A DNA stretch of 64,000 bases from Acinetobacter lwoffii (GCF_022967985.1 NZ_JALJVC010000002.1:186001-250000), one strand, 5' to 3'. Shown: positions 1 through 8,572, counted from the stretch's first letter. Numbers and translations: made by a program. The notes: a model not told the origin generated them from the sequence alone.

Positions 1-572
1 AATTACTGATCACTGCGCTGCTGTTTATGCTTGGACTCTGGGTCTGGAATGAGTTTTTTCGTGCCATTCCGCATCTGCAAGAAAAAGGCGTACTTAAAAA
101 CTTTAAAGTAGAACCCGTTAAGCGCATTTCCGCGACTTATATTGTGCATGATCACCGTTTCGTAAAACCTGATCGTCGGGTGCTGCATCAGGCCAGCCCT
201 GTGGTGGGGCATTTTAATGATCTGGCCTATCTGAGTAATATTGATGTGCTGTTGCTGACTCAACCGCTGCCCGCTATACAGGCAAAACTGGAGTTTGATG
301 AAGCAAAACGCTGCTATCAGCTCGAAGGACAAACCAATAAAGCGGAGCGTGACTTCGTCAATACGCATGTACAGTATTTTAGTCTGATTGCTGCCACTGA
401 AAAAATTGCCGATCAGATTCGCCGGCTAAAATCGGGGCAGAAAATCACGCTCACTGGTGATCTGGTAACAGTTCATTCAGGCACGACTGGACAAGAATTC
501 CGGGTTGGAACAGGCTCTGAATATCGTGCTCATTGTCAGTTGCTGCAAGTAACCCACGTCCAGCAGCACTAA
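1..572 (+). CDS. Hypothetical membrane-anchored protein, 5' end cut by window
   Basis: The reading frame is open from base 3, so the true start lies upstream and the entry is partial. The first visible residues are a hydrophobic stretch (LLITALLFMLGLWVW), which looks like one membrane anchor, followed by about 165 soluble residues. I recognise no family by name. The C-terminal third (roughly the last 65 residues) resembles the end of the protein at 1412-1975. Both have an IA..I++.K.G segment, then a GDLV/GELV.V strand pair and a closing C+++.V segment, so the two are probably paralogues split by a methyltransferase gene. The function is unknown. An extracytoplasmic domain is inferred from the anchor. 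Confidence 0.6.
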   Translation, partial: LLITALLFMLGLWVWNEFFRAIPHLQEKGVLKNFKVEPVKRISATYIVHDHRFVKPDRRVLHQASPVVGHFNDLAYLSNIDVLLLTQPLPAIQAKLEFDEAKRCYQLEGQTNKAERDFVNTHVQYFSLIAATEKIADQIRRLKSGQKITLTGDLVTVHSGTTGQEFRVGTGSEYRAHCQLLQVTHVQQH

Positions 573-596
573 ATACAAGAGAGTAGTGAATTAGCT

Positions 597-1220
597 CTAT
601 GGTTTAAGAAACCGGGCTAACAACATACGTTGGCCAATCTTGGGTATACCTTCCGCATCTACATAATTTAAAGTTTCTATTTCAAAACCGGTTTCCAGCA
701 AGGCGGTCTCAATATCCCGATTCAGATGACAGCCATCTGCGACTTTCTTTTGAATGGGAGTGAGTAAATGTTGTAGACGCTGAATATTTAAATTTTGTCG
801 ATTCAGAACATGTTCGACCACATGTAAAGTCCCACCCGGTTGTAGCACACGATAAATTTCCTGCAGGCTCTGTTCCAGCTCTGCAATACTACAAAGCGTC
901 CAGGTAGATACAATATTTTCCAGACTATTTTCGGCAAAAGGTAAAGCTTCTGCACTGGCCTGAATATGTTCGACCTGAAAAGCGGCCTGTTGAATTCGTG
1001 ATTCTGCCAGTTTGAAGATCGTCGGGTTTGGTTCTAGTGCATAGACCTTATCAACCGATTGATAAAAAGGCAGATTCAGGCCGGTACCAAAACCAATTTC
1101 CAGTACTTCACCGGAAATATCCAAAAGTAGTTCACGACGCAAGTCCATCAAGGATGGCGTTTGCATCACTTGATTCAGCAGATGCGGAAAGATATGTTGT
1201 TGATAAAGTTTATACAGCAT
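597..1220 (-). CDS. Class I SAM-dependent methyltransferase
   Basis: A 207-residue Rossmann-fold methyltransferase. Motif I (EIGFGTG, residues 41-47) binds S-adenosylmethionine. An acidic residue in ALEPNP (about residue 63) should hold the ribose, and a later LQPGG turn is the usual post-motif element. The overall pattern, with a short N-terminal helix starting MLYKLY, resembles the METTL7/UbiE-like small-molecule methyltransferases. The substrate cannot be told from sequence. The gene is convergent with the preceding gene and lies between two genes for related exported proteins. No operon partner is apparent on its strand. Confidence 0.85.
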   Translation of the reverse strand: MLYKLYQQHIFPHLLNQVMQTPSLMDLRRELLLDISGEVLEIGFGTGLNLPFYQSVDKVYALEPNPTIFKLAESRIQQAAFQVEHIQASAEALPFAENSLENIVSTWTLCSIAELEQSLQEIYRVLQPGGTLHVVEHVLNRQNLNIQRLQHLLTPIQKKVADGCHLNRDIETALLETGFEIETLNYVDAEGIPKIGQRMLLARFLKP

Positions 1221-1411
1221 TTGAGTTATTTTAATTTGATGGAAATACGTTCTAGCTTAACTGAAAAATAAAATGACAGGCATATATCGAGCTGACTAAA
1301 TACGTGCAGTTTGTTACCAAGTTCAACTGTTTATTCATTAAAAAATCCGTAAGATCAAGGAAGATATCCTTAAAACGTTTGATCAACTTGATTAGGATTA
1401 GATTAAAAATT

Positions 1412-1975
1412 ATGCTCAAATACTTTAAACATTATGCTTTGCTGGCCAGCCTGTTGCTGCCTATTTCGGGCTATAGCTCGGTCGACCACAATATTGCCAA
1501 AGGTTTGCCTCCTGTCGTTAAAGGCCAGTCAATTTCGGTCTTGCAGCCCTTTAAAGGTGATTTCCGTATTCTGGGTTCCAAGGTTTATAGTTCTGACCCG
1601 CAAGCCAAATTCTCTCCGATTGATTATGCCGTCAGTTGGGGGCTGTTTGCTGAACCTGAAATTGCCCGACATATCACAGTGAATCAATATGACCGTTATT
1701 TAAACTGGAAAATGGATCGGGTGCCAGTGCCGGTAGAACAAGCCAAGCAGATGGTGTCCAATATGCATATCATTCCTGCCAATCCTGAAATTGCCAAGGC
1801 AATTAAAAAAGTAAAGCGTGGCGATCTGGTGCGTATGCAAGGGGAACTGGTTGAAGTGCGTGACAAAGATCTGGTCTGGAAATCGTCTTTAACGCCGACC
1901 GATACGGGTGATGGTGCCTGTGAAGTTTTCCGCGTCAGTTCCATTAAGTGGATTGAAAAAGTCGGTAAGAGCTAA
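1412..1975 (+). CDS. Hypothetical exported protein, paralogue of 1-572
   Basis: I place the start at the ATG at 1412, giving 187 residues that begin with a classical signal sequence (MLKYFKHYALLASLLLPISG). The longer upstream frame from 1304 would bury this signal, so I reject it. The mature part has no family I can name. It contains a WGLFAEPEIARHITV segment, and its C-terminal 65 residues resemble the first protein in the window. It probably acts in the periplasm or at the inner membrane. A strong intrinsic terminator follows directly. Confidence 0.7.
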   Translation: MLKYFKHYALLASLLLPISGYSSVDHNIAKGLPPVVKGQSISVLQPFKGDFRILGSKVYSSDPQAKFSPIDYAVSWGLFAEPEIARHITVNQYDRYLNWKMDRVPVPVEQAKQMVSNMHIIPANPEIAKAIKKVKRGDLVRMQGELVEVRDKDLVWKSSLTPTDTGDGACEVFRVSSIKWIEKVGKS

Positions 1976-2010
1976 AACAGACATCCTATACACTTCTGAG
2001 TTGTATAAAA

Positions 2011-2036
2011 AACCGCTCCTTTGAGCGGTTTTTTTA
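2011..2036 (+). terminator. Rho-independent terminator
   Basis: An 8-bp stem (AACCGCTC, 2011-2018, with GAGCGGTT, 2023-2030), a CTTT loop and a run of seven T. It ends the exported-protein gene at 1975. Because A residues precede the stem it may also serve the convergent gene at 2049. Confidence 0.9.
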
Positions 2037-2048
2037 TCTGCTTAGTAC

Positions 2049-2381
2049 TTACTTCGCAGTTAAAGCCTGACCTTCAAAGGCAATTCCATCCCAGCCATTG
2101 AGCATAAACTGGCGGATATTCTGATGATCAGTCGCCTCTGGCGTCGCCAGTACAGAAGCATAATGCTCAGCAAACAGGCTTAAGGTCTGTGCCTGATCCA
2201 GACCATTTAATTGTGCAAAAGAAAAGACTTTGGCGCTGCCCTGGTTTTCTGTGGCCGCATTATTCTGCTGGCCATTTTTAAATGCAGTCGGTGTATGCGT
2301 ATAACGCGATTCGATATAAGTAATCACATCTGCAAATTTTGCTTCGCCTGCTGCCAACTGGGCCAATAAATCCTGTGCCAT
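2049..2381 (-). CDS. HopJ-family protein
   Basis: 110 residues from the ATG at 2381, which has an AGGA ribosome site about nine bases upstream. An in-frame ATG at 2450 exists but lacks one. The sequence (FADVITYIESRYTHTPTAF near the start, later FAEHYASVLATP and a closing NIRQFMLNGWDGIAF) matches the HopJ family. That family was named after a Pseudomonas type III effector but is widespread in bacteria without type III secretion. No secretion system lies nearby, so an intracellular role is likelier. The biochemical function is unknown. Confidence 0.75.
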   Translation of the reverse strand: MAQDLLAQLAAGEAKFADVITYIESRYTHTPTAFKNGQQNNAATENQGSAKVFSFAQLNGLDQAQTLSLFAEHYASVLATPEATDHQNIRQFMLNGWDGIAFEGQALTAK

Positions 2382-2555
2382 GCTGTTTTTCCTGTGCCAT
2401 TCATGAAAATTGGATGCAATAAATATAGCAATTTTCTTGCGAAGTTCCATGGTATTTCATTGATTTTCGGTTCAAGATAACAGTGAAATTTATCCATGCT
2501 GAATATGAAACTTTGGATAAAATAAACTTGATCAATAAATAGAACAGGAAAAAAT

Positions 2556-2936
2556 ATGGGCTGGCTTTGGGTGGCAATGGGTGGGGCAATCGGTGCCAGT
2601 CTGCGTTATGCAGCAGGACTTTGGCTGTTCAAACCACAAATGCAATTTCCTTGGCCCACCTGGTGGATCAATATTTTAGGCTGTTTATGTGCCGGGATTT
2701 TTTTTGCCTGTAGCCAAAAATATCCAGTACTCCAACAAGAAGCTCGTCTGTTTTTAATGGTGGGAATTCTCGGTGGTTTTACCACATTTTCCAGTTTCGG
2801 TCTGGAAAGCTTTTTGTTATTCAAGCAAGGTGCTATGGGCCTAGCGCTGTTATATGCATTATCCAGCTTAATTGTCGGCATTATTGTTCTGGCGCTGGGC
2901 TTTTATTTAACTTCAATCGTATTGGCACAGAGTTAA
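2556..2936 (+). CDS. crcB: Fluoride exporter CrcB/Fluc
   Basis: 126 residues with four hydrophobic segments, the usual size of a Fluc fluoride channel. Diagnostic features are the pore asparagine in INILG (about residue 39) and the GGFTTFSSFGLES stretch (73-85), whose phenylalanines and TTFS line the fluoride path. Family members work as antiparallel dimers in the inner membrane and lower cytoplasmic fluoride. I looked for a fluoride riboswitch in the 105-175 bases upstream and do not see its conserved core, so expression may be constitutive here. Confidence 0.93.
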   Translation: MGWLWVAMGGAIGASLRYAAGLWLFKPQMQFPWPTWWINILGCLCAGIFFACSQKYPVLQQEARLFLMVGILGGFTTFSSFGLESFLLFKQGAMGLALLYALSSLIVGIIVLALGFYLTSIVLAQS

Positions 2937-2946
2937 AATAAGCGCA

Positions 2947-2981
2947 TAAAAAAGTCAGGAAATTGGAGGTCATTTCCTGAC
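2947..2981 (-). terminator. Terminator of rpmE2
   Basis: A perfect 10-bp inverted repeat (GTCAGGAAAT, 2954-2963, with ATTTCCTGAC, 2972-2981) with an 8-base loop. Read on the minus strand it is followed by six T, so it terminates rpmE2. It may also slow transcription leaving crcB. Confidence 0.8.
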
Positions 2982-3025
2982 ATAAACCACGATTTAAATC
3001 TTAAGATAACTGAGGGTTTTCGGTT

Positions 3026-3277
3026 TTAGCCCCGTTTAAAGCGGCCAAAACGTTTGTTAAAGCTTGCCACACGTCCTTCATTGCTGGTCTGACGTTGCTC
3101 ACCCGTATAGAAAGGATGTGATGCACTCGAAATATCTAGTGTTACATAAGGATATGTTTTACCTTGATATTCTTTAGTTTGGTTCGAGTTCATCGTGCTG
3201 CCAATCACGAAATAGGCATCGGCATTGGTATCATGGAATAACACTTCACGATACTCAGGATGGATATCTGAACGCAT
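3026..3277 (-). CDS. rpmE2: 50S ribosomal protein L31 type B (zinc-free)
   Basis: 83 residues from the ATG at 3277, which has GAGGAAG six bases upstream; the ATG at 3292 has no such site. The start [16 protein letters not shown] and end [11 protein letters not shown] are those of L31. There is no CXXC zinc ribbon, so this is the C-minus (type B) paralogue. In many bacteria that form replaces zinc-binding L31 on ribosomes during zinc shortage, freeing zinc. A palindrome 27 bases upstream of the start matches the Zur operator, which fits that role. The zinc-type L31 gene is not in this window. Confidence 0.95.
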   Translation of the reverse strand: MRSDIHPEYREVLFHDTNADAYFVIGSTMNSNQTKEYQGKTYPYVTLDISSASHPFYTGEQRQTSNEGRVASFNKRFGRFKRG

Positions 3278-3303
3278 ATCTAACTTCCTCATGATTCTTG
3301 ATT

Positions 3304-3324
3304 AAATGTTATAATGTAACATTT
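3304..3324 (-). promoter_or_regulatory. Zur operator upstream of rpmE2
   Basis: A 21-base near-perfect palindrome: AAATGTTATA (3304-3313), a central A, then TGTAACATTT (3315-3324), with 9 of 10 positions pairing. It agrees with the gammaproteobacterial Zur consensus built on GTTATA-N-TATAAC. Its position just upstream of a zinc-free ribosomal protein gene is the classic place for Zur repression. The assignment is by motif and context. Confidence 0.85.
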
Positions 3325-3373
3325 GATATTTCAAGTAATCTAGGGTTACAGCGTGTAAGCCTATCGTCTCAAC

Positions 3374-4672
3374 TTAGCTTCGACTCGGTACCAGTTCTTC
3401 AAATACATCACTTAAATCATCATGTACTTTGAGATGAATCAGGTTCCAGTATTGTCCTGAAATTGTGCGATTCACCATCAAGGTATCAGGAGAGGGCTTA
3501 AATACATCCCAATATTTCAACGAAGGTTTCAGCAACTCCATCCCATCATGATGCGCTGAGTTTTCGGCAAAATCATAGTCAGTGACCAGAGGACGCATGA
3601 GCACTTCCAGCCACTGTTCATATAATTCTTTCGGGAATTTTCCAGTTTCAGTCAAGGAATGCAGCGCATCCAGCTGTTGCTCGATCACGGGAATATTCTT
3701 CTCGCGTGCAGCATGGATCAGTTCCCTAAAATGTCCAATCACTTCAGTCGATAAGGTTTTGACGCCACCATAGTCATAAACAATCACAGAGCCATCTTCA
3801 CGAAATGCAAAGTTGCCTGGATGCGGGTCACAGTGAAAGCGTTTCAGATAAAAAATTTCCTGACCAATGGCGCGGAAGAGGCGGCGGCCTAAAGCATTTC
3901 GGGTTTCGAGTGGCCAAGTGCTGGCAGTTTCGATACTTTCACCAAGCTCTTGGCTTAAGGTCAAAATATGTCGCGATGAATACTCATGAAACACTTTCGG
4001 AATCACAATTTTATTGTCCAGAGGCTCATGGAAGGCACGGGCGATTTCCAGATTCTGGGCTTCAATTTCATAGTTCAACTCATTGTCCAGACTGTGCTGA
4101 ATTTCTTTAAATAATTGATCTTGAAGTTTACGGTCAATCTTTAATACGCCCATCATGCGCAGTGCCAGACGAACTTGCTTCAGGTCGCTTTCGCAGGCTT
4201 CATCCACACCAGGATATTGCACCTTGACTACAACTTGCTGGCCATTCGGTAGAGTGGCTTTATGCACCTGACCAATCGAGGCCGCGGCAAATGGCTGTTC
4301 ATCAAACTGCTGGAAAAGTTGCTGTAAAGGTTTACCCAATTCTTTTTCTACCTGTGCCTGAATTTCTTTAAACGGCATGGGTGGCGCCTGACGCTGTAAT
4401 TTAGCAATGGCTTTAGCGACTTCGGGCGGGAAAACGTCTTTATATTGAGAGGCGATCTGGCCAACTTTCATGACTGCGCCTTTCATTTCCCCCAAGGTAT
4501 CCGCAATCTGCACACCAATATCCTGAAATAATTTACTGCGCGCAGTGTTTTTCTGCTCGTCATCGGCAGTTAAATTTTTAATGGAATTGGAGAGGGTTTT
4601 ACCTGCAATACTTGCGGTCATTCCGGCAAGTTTCATAAAGCGACGACCGGGTGTGCTAGCCGTTTTTGCCAT
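3374..4672 (-). CDS. ABC1/UbiB-type atypical kinase (AarF family)
   Basis: 432 residues. Family hallmarks are the KxGQ motif (KVGQ, 69-72), an alanine-rich nucleotide loop (AAAS, about 129-132), the ATP lysine in VVVKVQYPG (150), and the catalytic CDPHPGNF followed by the metal-binding VYDYGG. These kinases (UbiB, ADCK3/COQ8) support ubiquinone biosynthesis, probably through ATPase activity on lipid-bound complexes. No ubi gene is adjacent, and this may be a second, non-UbiB member of the family, so I give no symbol. It stands alone on the minus strand. Confidence 0.85.
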   Translation of the reverse strand: MAKTASTPGRRFMKLAGMTASIAGKTLSNSIKNLTADDEQKNTARSKLFQDIGVQIADTLGEMKGAVMKVGQIASQYKDVFPPEVAKAIAKLQRQAPPMPFKEIQAQVEKELGKPLQQLFQQFDEQPFAAASIGQVHKATLPNGQQVVVKVQYPGVDEACESDLKQVRLALRMMGVLKIDRKLQDQLFKEIQHSLDNELNYEIEAQNLEIARAFHEPLDNKIVIPKVFHEYSSRHILTLSQELGESIETASTWPLETRNALGRRLFRAIGQEIFYLKRFHCDPHPGNFAFREDGSVIVYDYGGVKTLSTEVIGHFRELIHAAREKNIPVIEQQLDALHSLTETGKFPKELYEQWLEVLMRPLVTDYDFAENSAHHDGMELLKPSLKYWDVFKPSPDTLMVNRTISGQYWNLIHLKVHDDLSDVFEELVPSRS

Positions 4673-4959
4673 GCGAGATTCCTTGAAACCAACTATGAAT
4701 GGATGTATTTGATCATAGGTGACAAAGGTTCAATTGCCTAGATTTAATTGTAGAGGTTGTGTTGTGATTTCCTTCAGCTTCTCCATGTTTAATGCATCAT
4801 CTTTGATTTGTTAAAAGATTTATCTTTATTACTTGCGTTTAAACTATAAGAATATGCCGGAATCCATCATCGTTTTAGATAAGACCGAGTACTAATTCTG
4901 AATGTTGTTTTATAGCTAAAAGCTTAAAATAAACAGATTGCTGTAATGAAGAAAATTCA

Positions 4960-5172
4960 ATGAAAGTCTATCGATATTTTACTGGGAAGGATGATGTGCA
5001 TTTTTGTGCGCGGGTGACCCGTGCCTTAAATGAGGGTTATGAGCTATATGGTTCACCCACCATGGCTTTTAATGGTACGGATGTAATTGTGGGGCAGGTG
5101 GTGACCAAAGATGTGGCGGATGAATCGGAGATTCCACAAGGGTTGAAGGAGGCTTTGGGAGCTAATTCTTAA
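4960..5172 (+). CDS. DUF1737 domain protein
   Basis: 70 residues, starting MKVYRYFTGKDDVHFCARVTRAL and continuing with a GYELYGSP turn. This is the compact DUF1737 fold, in which the domain fills nearly the whole protein. Such proteins are small, probably cytoplasmic and of unknown function. The gene is monocistronic. The 287 bases before it show only AT-rich sequence and no clear hairpin or operator. Confidence 0.75.
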   Translation: MKVYRYFTGKDDVHFCARVTRALNEGYELYGSPTMAFNGTDVIVGQVVTKDVADESEIPQGLKEALGANS

Positions 5173-5245
5173 CTTCTACATCGAAATTAGAATGCTCAAG
5201 GCTATGCTCTCATCTTTTATTTTTATGCTGTCGCATCGGCAATTT

Positions 5246-5269
5246 TTACTTTTGTCATGGCAAAAGTAA
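5246..5269. repeat. Intergenic hairpin element
   Basis: A perfect 9-bp inverted repeat (TTACTTTTG, 5246-5254, with CAAAAGTAA, 5261-5269) around TCATGG, inside a 200-base gap between convergent genes. The gap holds no credible gene. The hairpin has the look of a dispersed intergenic element and may also end transcription, though it lacks a T run. Whether it recurs elsewhere in the genome cannot be judged here. Confidence 0.5.
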
Positions 5270-5374
5270 CAGAACCGTTTCGTTGATCTGATGCTACTTC
5301 CCTGTATCACAGCTCAACGGTGACATCCATGTAACCTACCCAATATTTAAGATTGCTTGAAAGTCGCTAAGTTT

Positions 5375-6733
5375 TTACATCTTTAAGCTTAAACGTCTGT
5401 TATTGCCATAGAGTCGTGCCAGCAATAAAACACAGGCAACACTTAGACCTACAATCAGGCCAACCCAAACACCGGCGGCGCCCATCTCGGTAAAGCGGGA
5501 TAAATATACCCCAACCGGGAAGGCGATGACCCAGTAAGCCAGCATGGTAATCCACATTGGCCCCTTGGTATCCTGCATGCCGCGCAGACAACCTGCCGCA
5601 CTGATCTGCCAGGCATCCATCAGCTGATAGGCAATGGCAAACAGAATCAGATACACCGCAATTTGGGTCACGATCATATCTGAGGTGTAGAGCGCCACGA
5701 TTTCATTGCGGAAAACCCAAAGCAGAATCATGGTCAGGATCGCCAGAATAGTGGCAGTAATCAGGCCGAGATATTGCACTTTACGCATGGCTTGCCAGTT
5801 CTGTTCACCATAGTAAGTGCCGACCCGAATGGTCAGGGCAATTGCCAGTGACATGGGAATCATGAACAGTTGTGAAGTGACAGAAATAGCAATCTGATGG
5901 GCAGCAACAATGGTCTCTCCCAAGGGACTCAGCACAATTGCTGCTGTACTGAAAATACTGACCTCAAAGAAGATCGCCAATCCAATCGGAAAACCCAGTT
6001 GCAGAATACGCTTCACCCATTCCGGGTTGATTTTTTCCCAATGAGTAAAAGGCTGGGTACGTTGATAGGCCTTATTCTTAAAGATATACAATGCCAGAGT
6101 CATGAGCATTAACCACTGCAAAATCGCTGTGGCAAACCCACAGCCTGCACTGCCCAGGGCCGGAACAGGGCCAATACCATACATAAAGATATAGTTCAGC
6201 GGAACTAGCAAGACCAGCGCCAATAAACTAATCACGGTCACCGGACGCGGATTTCCAATCGCTTCAGAATAGCCGCGTAAGGCCGCATACATGGTTACCG
6301 CTGGCATACCAAAACCAATCGCATGCAGAAATAAACCGGCTTTAGGTTGTAAGCTTTCCGGTACACCTAAAAGTGGCAAAGTGGCCGGCAAGAGTTGCAA
6401 AATCAAGCCGGCAATTACCCCAAGAATCAGGGCAACCCAAAGCGATTGACGTGCAATGGTGGCAATTTTTTCAGGTGTGCGTGCGCCATTGGCCTCAGCA
6501 ACCAAAGGCGTCGTGGCAATCATAATGCCACTAAACAGCAGCATCACCGGAATCCAGAGTCCTACTCCGACGGCAATCGCGGCAAGATCGGTAGCAGACA
6601 GGTGACCGGCCATAATGGTATCAATCAGACCCAGACCAGCCTGAGAAAATTGGGTCACCAGAATGGGTAACATCAGATGAAACAGTTTTTTTAATTCAAA
6701 ACCAAAGGTTGTGACTGGTGAAACATTCGACAC
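5375..6733 (-). CDS. abeM: MATE multidrug efflux pump, AbeM type
   Basis: 452 residues with 12 predicted membrane segments. The opening (FHLMLPILVTQF, GLIDTIMAGHLSATDLAAIAVG) and the IATTPLVAEANGAR loop are very close to Acinetobacter AbeM, a NorM-branch MATE antiporter. AbeM expels fluoroquinolones, dyes and disinfectants in exchange for protons. I use the GTG at 6733 because the resulting start MSNV fits the family; its ribosome site is weak. The small DMT transporter gene ends 39 bases upstream on the same strand, so the two are probably cotranscribed. Confidence 0.88.
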   Translation of the reverse strand: MSNVSPVTTFGFELKKLFHLMLPILVTQFSQAGLGLIDTIMAGHLSATDLAAIAVGVGLWIPVMLLFSGIMIATTPLVAEANGARTPEKIATIARQSLWVALILGVIAGLILQLLPATLPLLGVPESLQPKAGLFLHAIGFGMPAVTMYAALRGYSEAIGNPRPVTVISLLALVLLVPLNYIFMYGIGPVPALGSAGCGFATAILQWLMLMTLALYIFKNKAYQRTQPFTHWEKINPEWVKRILQLGFPIGLAIFFEVSIFSTAAIVLSPLGETIVAAHQIAISVTSQLFMIPMSLAIALTIRVGTYYGEQNWQAMRKVQYLGLITATILAILTMILLWVFRNEIVALYTSDMIVTQIAVYLILFAIAYQLMDAWQISAAGCLRGMQDTKGPMWITMLAYWVIAFPVGVYLSRFTEMGAAGVWVGLIVGLSVACVLLLARLYGNNRRLSLKM

Positions 6734-6772
6734 AAAAATTACTCATCGTGATCATGTGCTTAAATAGAAGGT

Positions 6773-7231
6773 TTAGCGTTGTAAAGTGAGAAGCACACCA
6801 ATAAAAATTACCACGCCGCCTAAAAGACGTTGCCAATTAATCGGCATTTTTTCATTACCCAATAATCCCAGATGATCGACCAGCATCGACATCACCATCT
6901 GACCAAAAATAATGAGACCGCTAAGAACCAGAAAGCCAAGTTTGGGCGCTGCATAAATGCTCATGCTAATCGCGTATACACCCACGATGCCCCCGAGCCA
7001 TAAATACCAGGGAACACTCATCAGTTCCTGTAAACCGGGTTTGGGATTGGACTGAAAAAGTACGATTACGGCGAGCACTATTGTACCAATCAAAAAGGAA
7101 AAAAATGCAGCTTGAATAGGAGAATATAAATATTCTTTTAGTTGTGTATTAATTGCGGTCTGGAGTGTCAATAAAACACCGATTGCAAAAACCAAAGGAA
7201 GTAAAATAATAAGTTGAGAAGATATTTTCAT
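6773..7231 (-). CDS. DMT-superfamily small transporter (DUF606/YdcZ type)
   Basis: 152 residues made almost entirely of five hydrophobic helices (LLPLVFAIGVLLTLQTAIN at the start, GGVVIFIGVLLTLQR at the end). The length and the ...NTQLKEY... and ...GQMVMSML.DH.G.LG... patterns match the half-size DUF606 branch of the drug/metabolite transporters. Such proteins usually form dimers to make a full transporter. The substrate is unknown. It lies immediately upstream of the AbeM-type pump on the same strand. Confidence 0.75.
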   Translation of the reverse strand: MKISSQLIILLPLVFAIGVLLTLQTAINTQLKEYLYSPIQAAFFSFLIGTIVLAVIVLFQSNPKPGLQELMSVPWYLWLGGIVGVYAISMSIYAAPKLGFLVLSGLIIFGQMVMSMLVDHLGLLGNEKMPINWQRLLGGVVIFIGVLLTLQR

Positions 7232-7345
7232 AATTTTAACTGACTAATTCTATTTAAATTTTTAGGCATATCACACGATCAAATTTAATTTTAGCAGTGT
7301 TGCCGCCGAGTCATGTTAAAATTCGGCTATATCTTGTAATCGTTT

Positions 7346-8512
7346 TTGAGTAGTTCTTTGGCTGAATTGAATCCTGCTGCTGTCCCTTTGTCCTTATATA
7401 TTCATATGCCTTGGTGTGTGCGCAAATGTCCTTATTGTGACTTCAATTCGCATGCGGTTCCGGATGGTCAATTATCACTGGAATTGGAACAGGAATATTT
7501 ACGAGCACTGGTGGAAGACTTTAAAACTCAGGTCGATTTTGCCCAAGGCCGGCAGATTTACAGTGTCTTTATTGGTGGGGGGACGCCGTCACTGATTTCT
7601 GCCCCAGGCTATCAATGGTTATTTGATCAGCTCAAAGCCGTTATTCCCTTTGCCGAAGGCTGTGAGATTACGCTGGAAGCCAATCCCGGCACAGTCGAAC
7701 ATGATCCGTTTGCCGGTTATTTACAGGCCGGAATTAACCGTCTGTCGATTGGGGTGCAGAGTTTTAATACCGAGCATCTCAAGCGTTTGGGACGGATTCA
7801 CAGCAATGAAGATGCGATTTCTGCCATTGGGTTAGCACGTGAAGCCGGCTTTCAGCGCATTAATGTCGACTTGATGCATGGTTTGCCTGAACAGACCTTG
7901 GATCAGGCTTTGCATGATTTAAAATTGGCCGTGGAACAGGGTGCTACACATATTTCCTGGTATCAGCTAACGATTGAGCCAAATACGGTATTTTTCCGGA
8001 CTCAACCGATTTTGCCTGTCGATGAAGTATTGGAAGATATTCAGGAGCAGGGTGAGCTCTACTTAAAAGCGCAGGGTTTTATCAACTATGAAGTTTCGGC
8101 TTGGCGTAAAGAACTGCCTTCAGCACATAATCTGAATTACTGGCAGTTTGGTGATTATCTGGCAATTGGCGCCGGAGCACATGGCAAAGTCACTCAGACA
8201 GATGGCGTGTATCGGTTCCAGAAAACCCGTTTACCTAAGGACTACTTAGCCAAAGTACCTGCCGAGCATGTGCAGTTTAAGCGGATTGAAGATGCCGACA
8301 TGCCATTTGAATTTATGATGAATGCGTTACGTTTAAATCACGGCGTGGAAGCCAAGCTCTATGCAGAACGTACTGGCCTGAGTCTGGATCGCTTGAATGA
8401 GTTGCTGAGTTCTTTGCGTGACAGAAAGTTAATGGTCGATGATCAAGATCGTCTTTCATGTACCGAGCAGGGGCATATCTTTTTAAATTCGGTACTGGAA
8501 GAATTTCTTTAA
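7346..8512 (+). CDS. hemW: Radical SAM haem chaperone HemW
   Basis: 388 residues. The CXXXCXXC cluster motif is C24-C28-C31 in MPWCVRKCPYCDFNSH, followed by IGGGTPS and LSIGVQSF typical of the coproporphyrinogen-oxidase-like radical SAM branch. It is HemW rather than HemN because it lacks the fourth cysteine after the motif and has the HNLNYW haem-binding segment near residue 266. HemW inserts haem into respiratory enzymes. I use the TTG at 7346; another TTG at 7358 is possible and neither has a strong ribosome site. Confidence 0.88.
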   Translation: MSSSLAELNPAAVPLSLYIHMPWCVRKCPYCDFNSHAVPDGQLSLELEQEYLRALVEDFKTQVDFAQGRQIYSVFIGGGTPSLISAPGYQWLFDQLKAVIPFAEGCEITLEANPGTVEHDPFAGYLQAGINRLSIGVQSFNTEHLKRLGRIHSNEDAISAIGLAREAGFQRINVDLMHGLPEQTLDQALHDLKLAVEQGATHISWYQLTIEPNTVFFRTQPILPVDEVLEDIQEQGELYLKAQGFINYEVSAWRKELPSAHNLNYWQFGDYLAIGAGAHGKVTQTDGVYRFQKTRLPKDYLAKVPAEHVQFKRIEDADMPFEFMMNALRLNHGVEAKLYAERTGLSLDRLNELLSSLRDRKLMVDDQDRLSCTEQGHIFLNSVLEEFL

Positions 8513-8540
8513 TTATTTAATTTCCCCATTGTTCTAAAAG

Positions 8541-8572
8541 AAACCCTAATAGGATTCTATTGGGTTTTTTTT
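8541..8572 (+). terminator. Terminator after hemW
   Basis: An AAACCC-TAATAG stem (8541-8552) pairs with CTATT-GGGTTT (8557-8567) around a GATT loop with one bulge, followed by a T run. Confidence 0.85.

Noticed and set aside
2049..2381. HopJ-family protein as a type III secretion effector
   Set aside because: No secretion apparatus or chaperone gene is nearby and the family is common in bacteria lacking type III secretion.
2451..2555. Possible fluoride riboswitch upstream of crcB
   Set aside because: The conserved pseudoknot core is not visible and the region is only AT-rich divergent promoter sequence.
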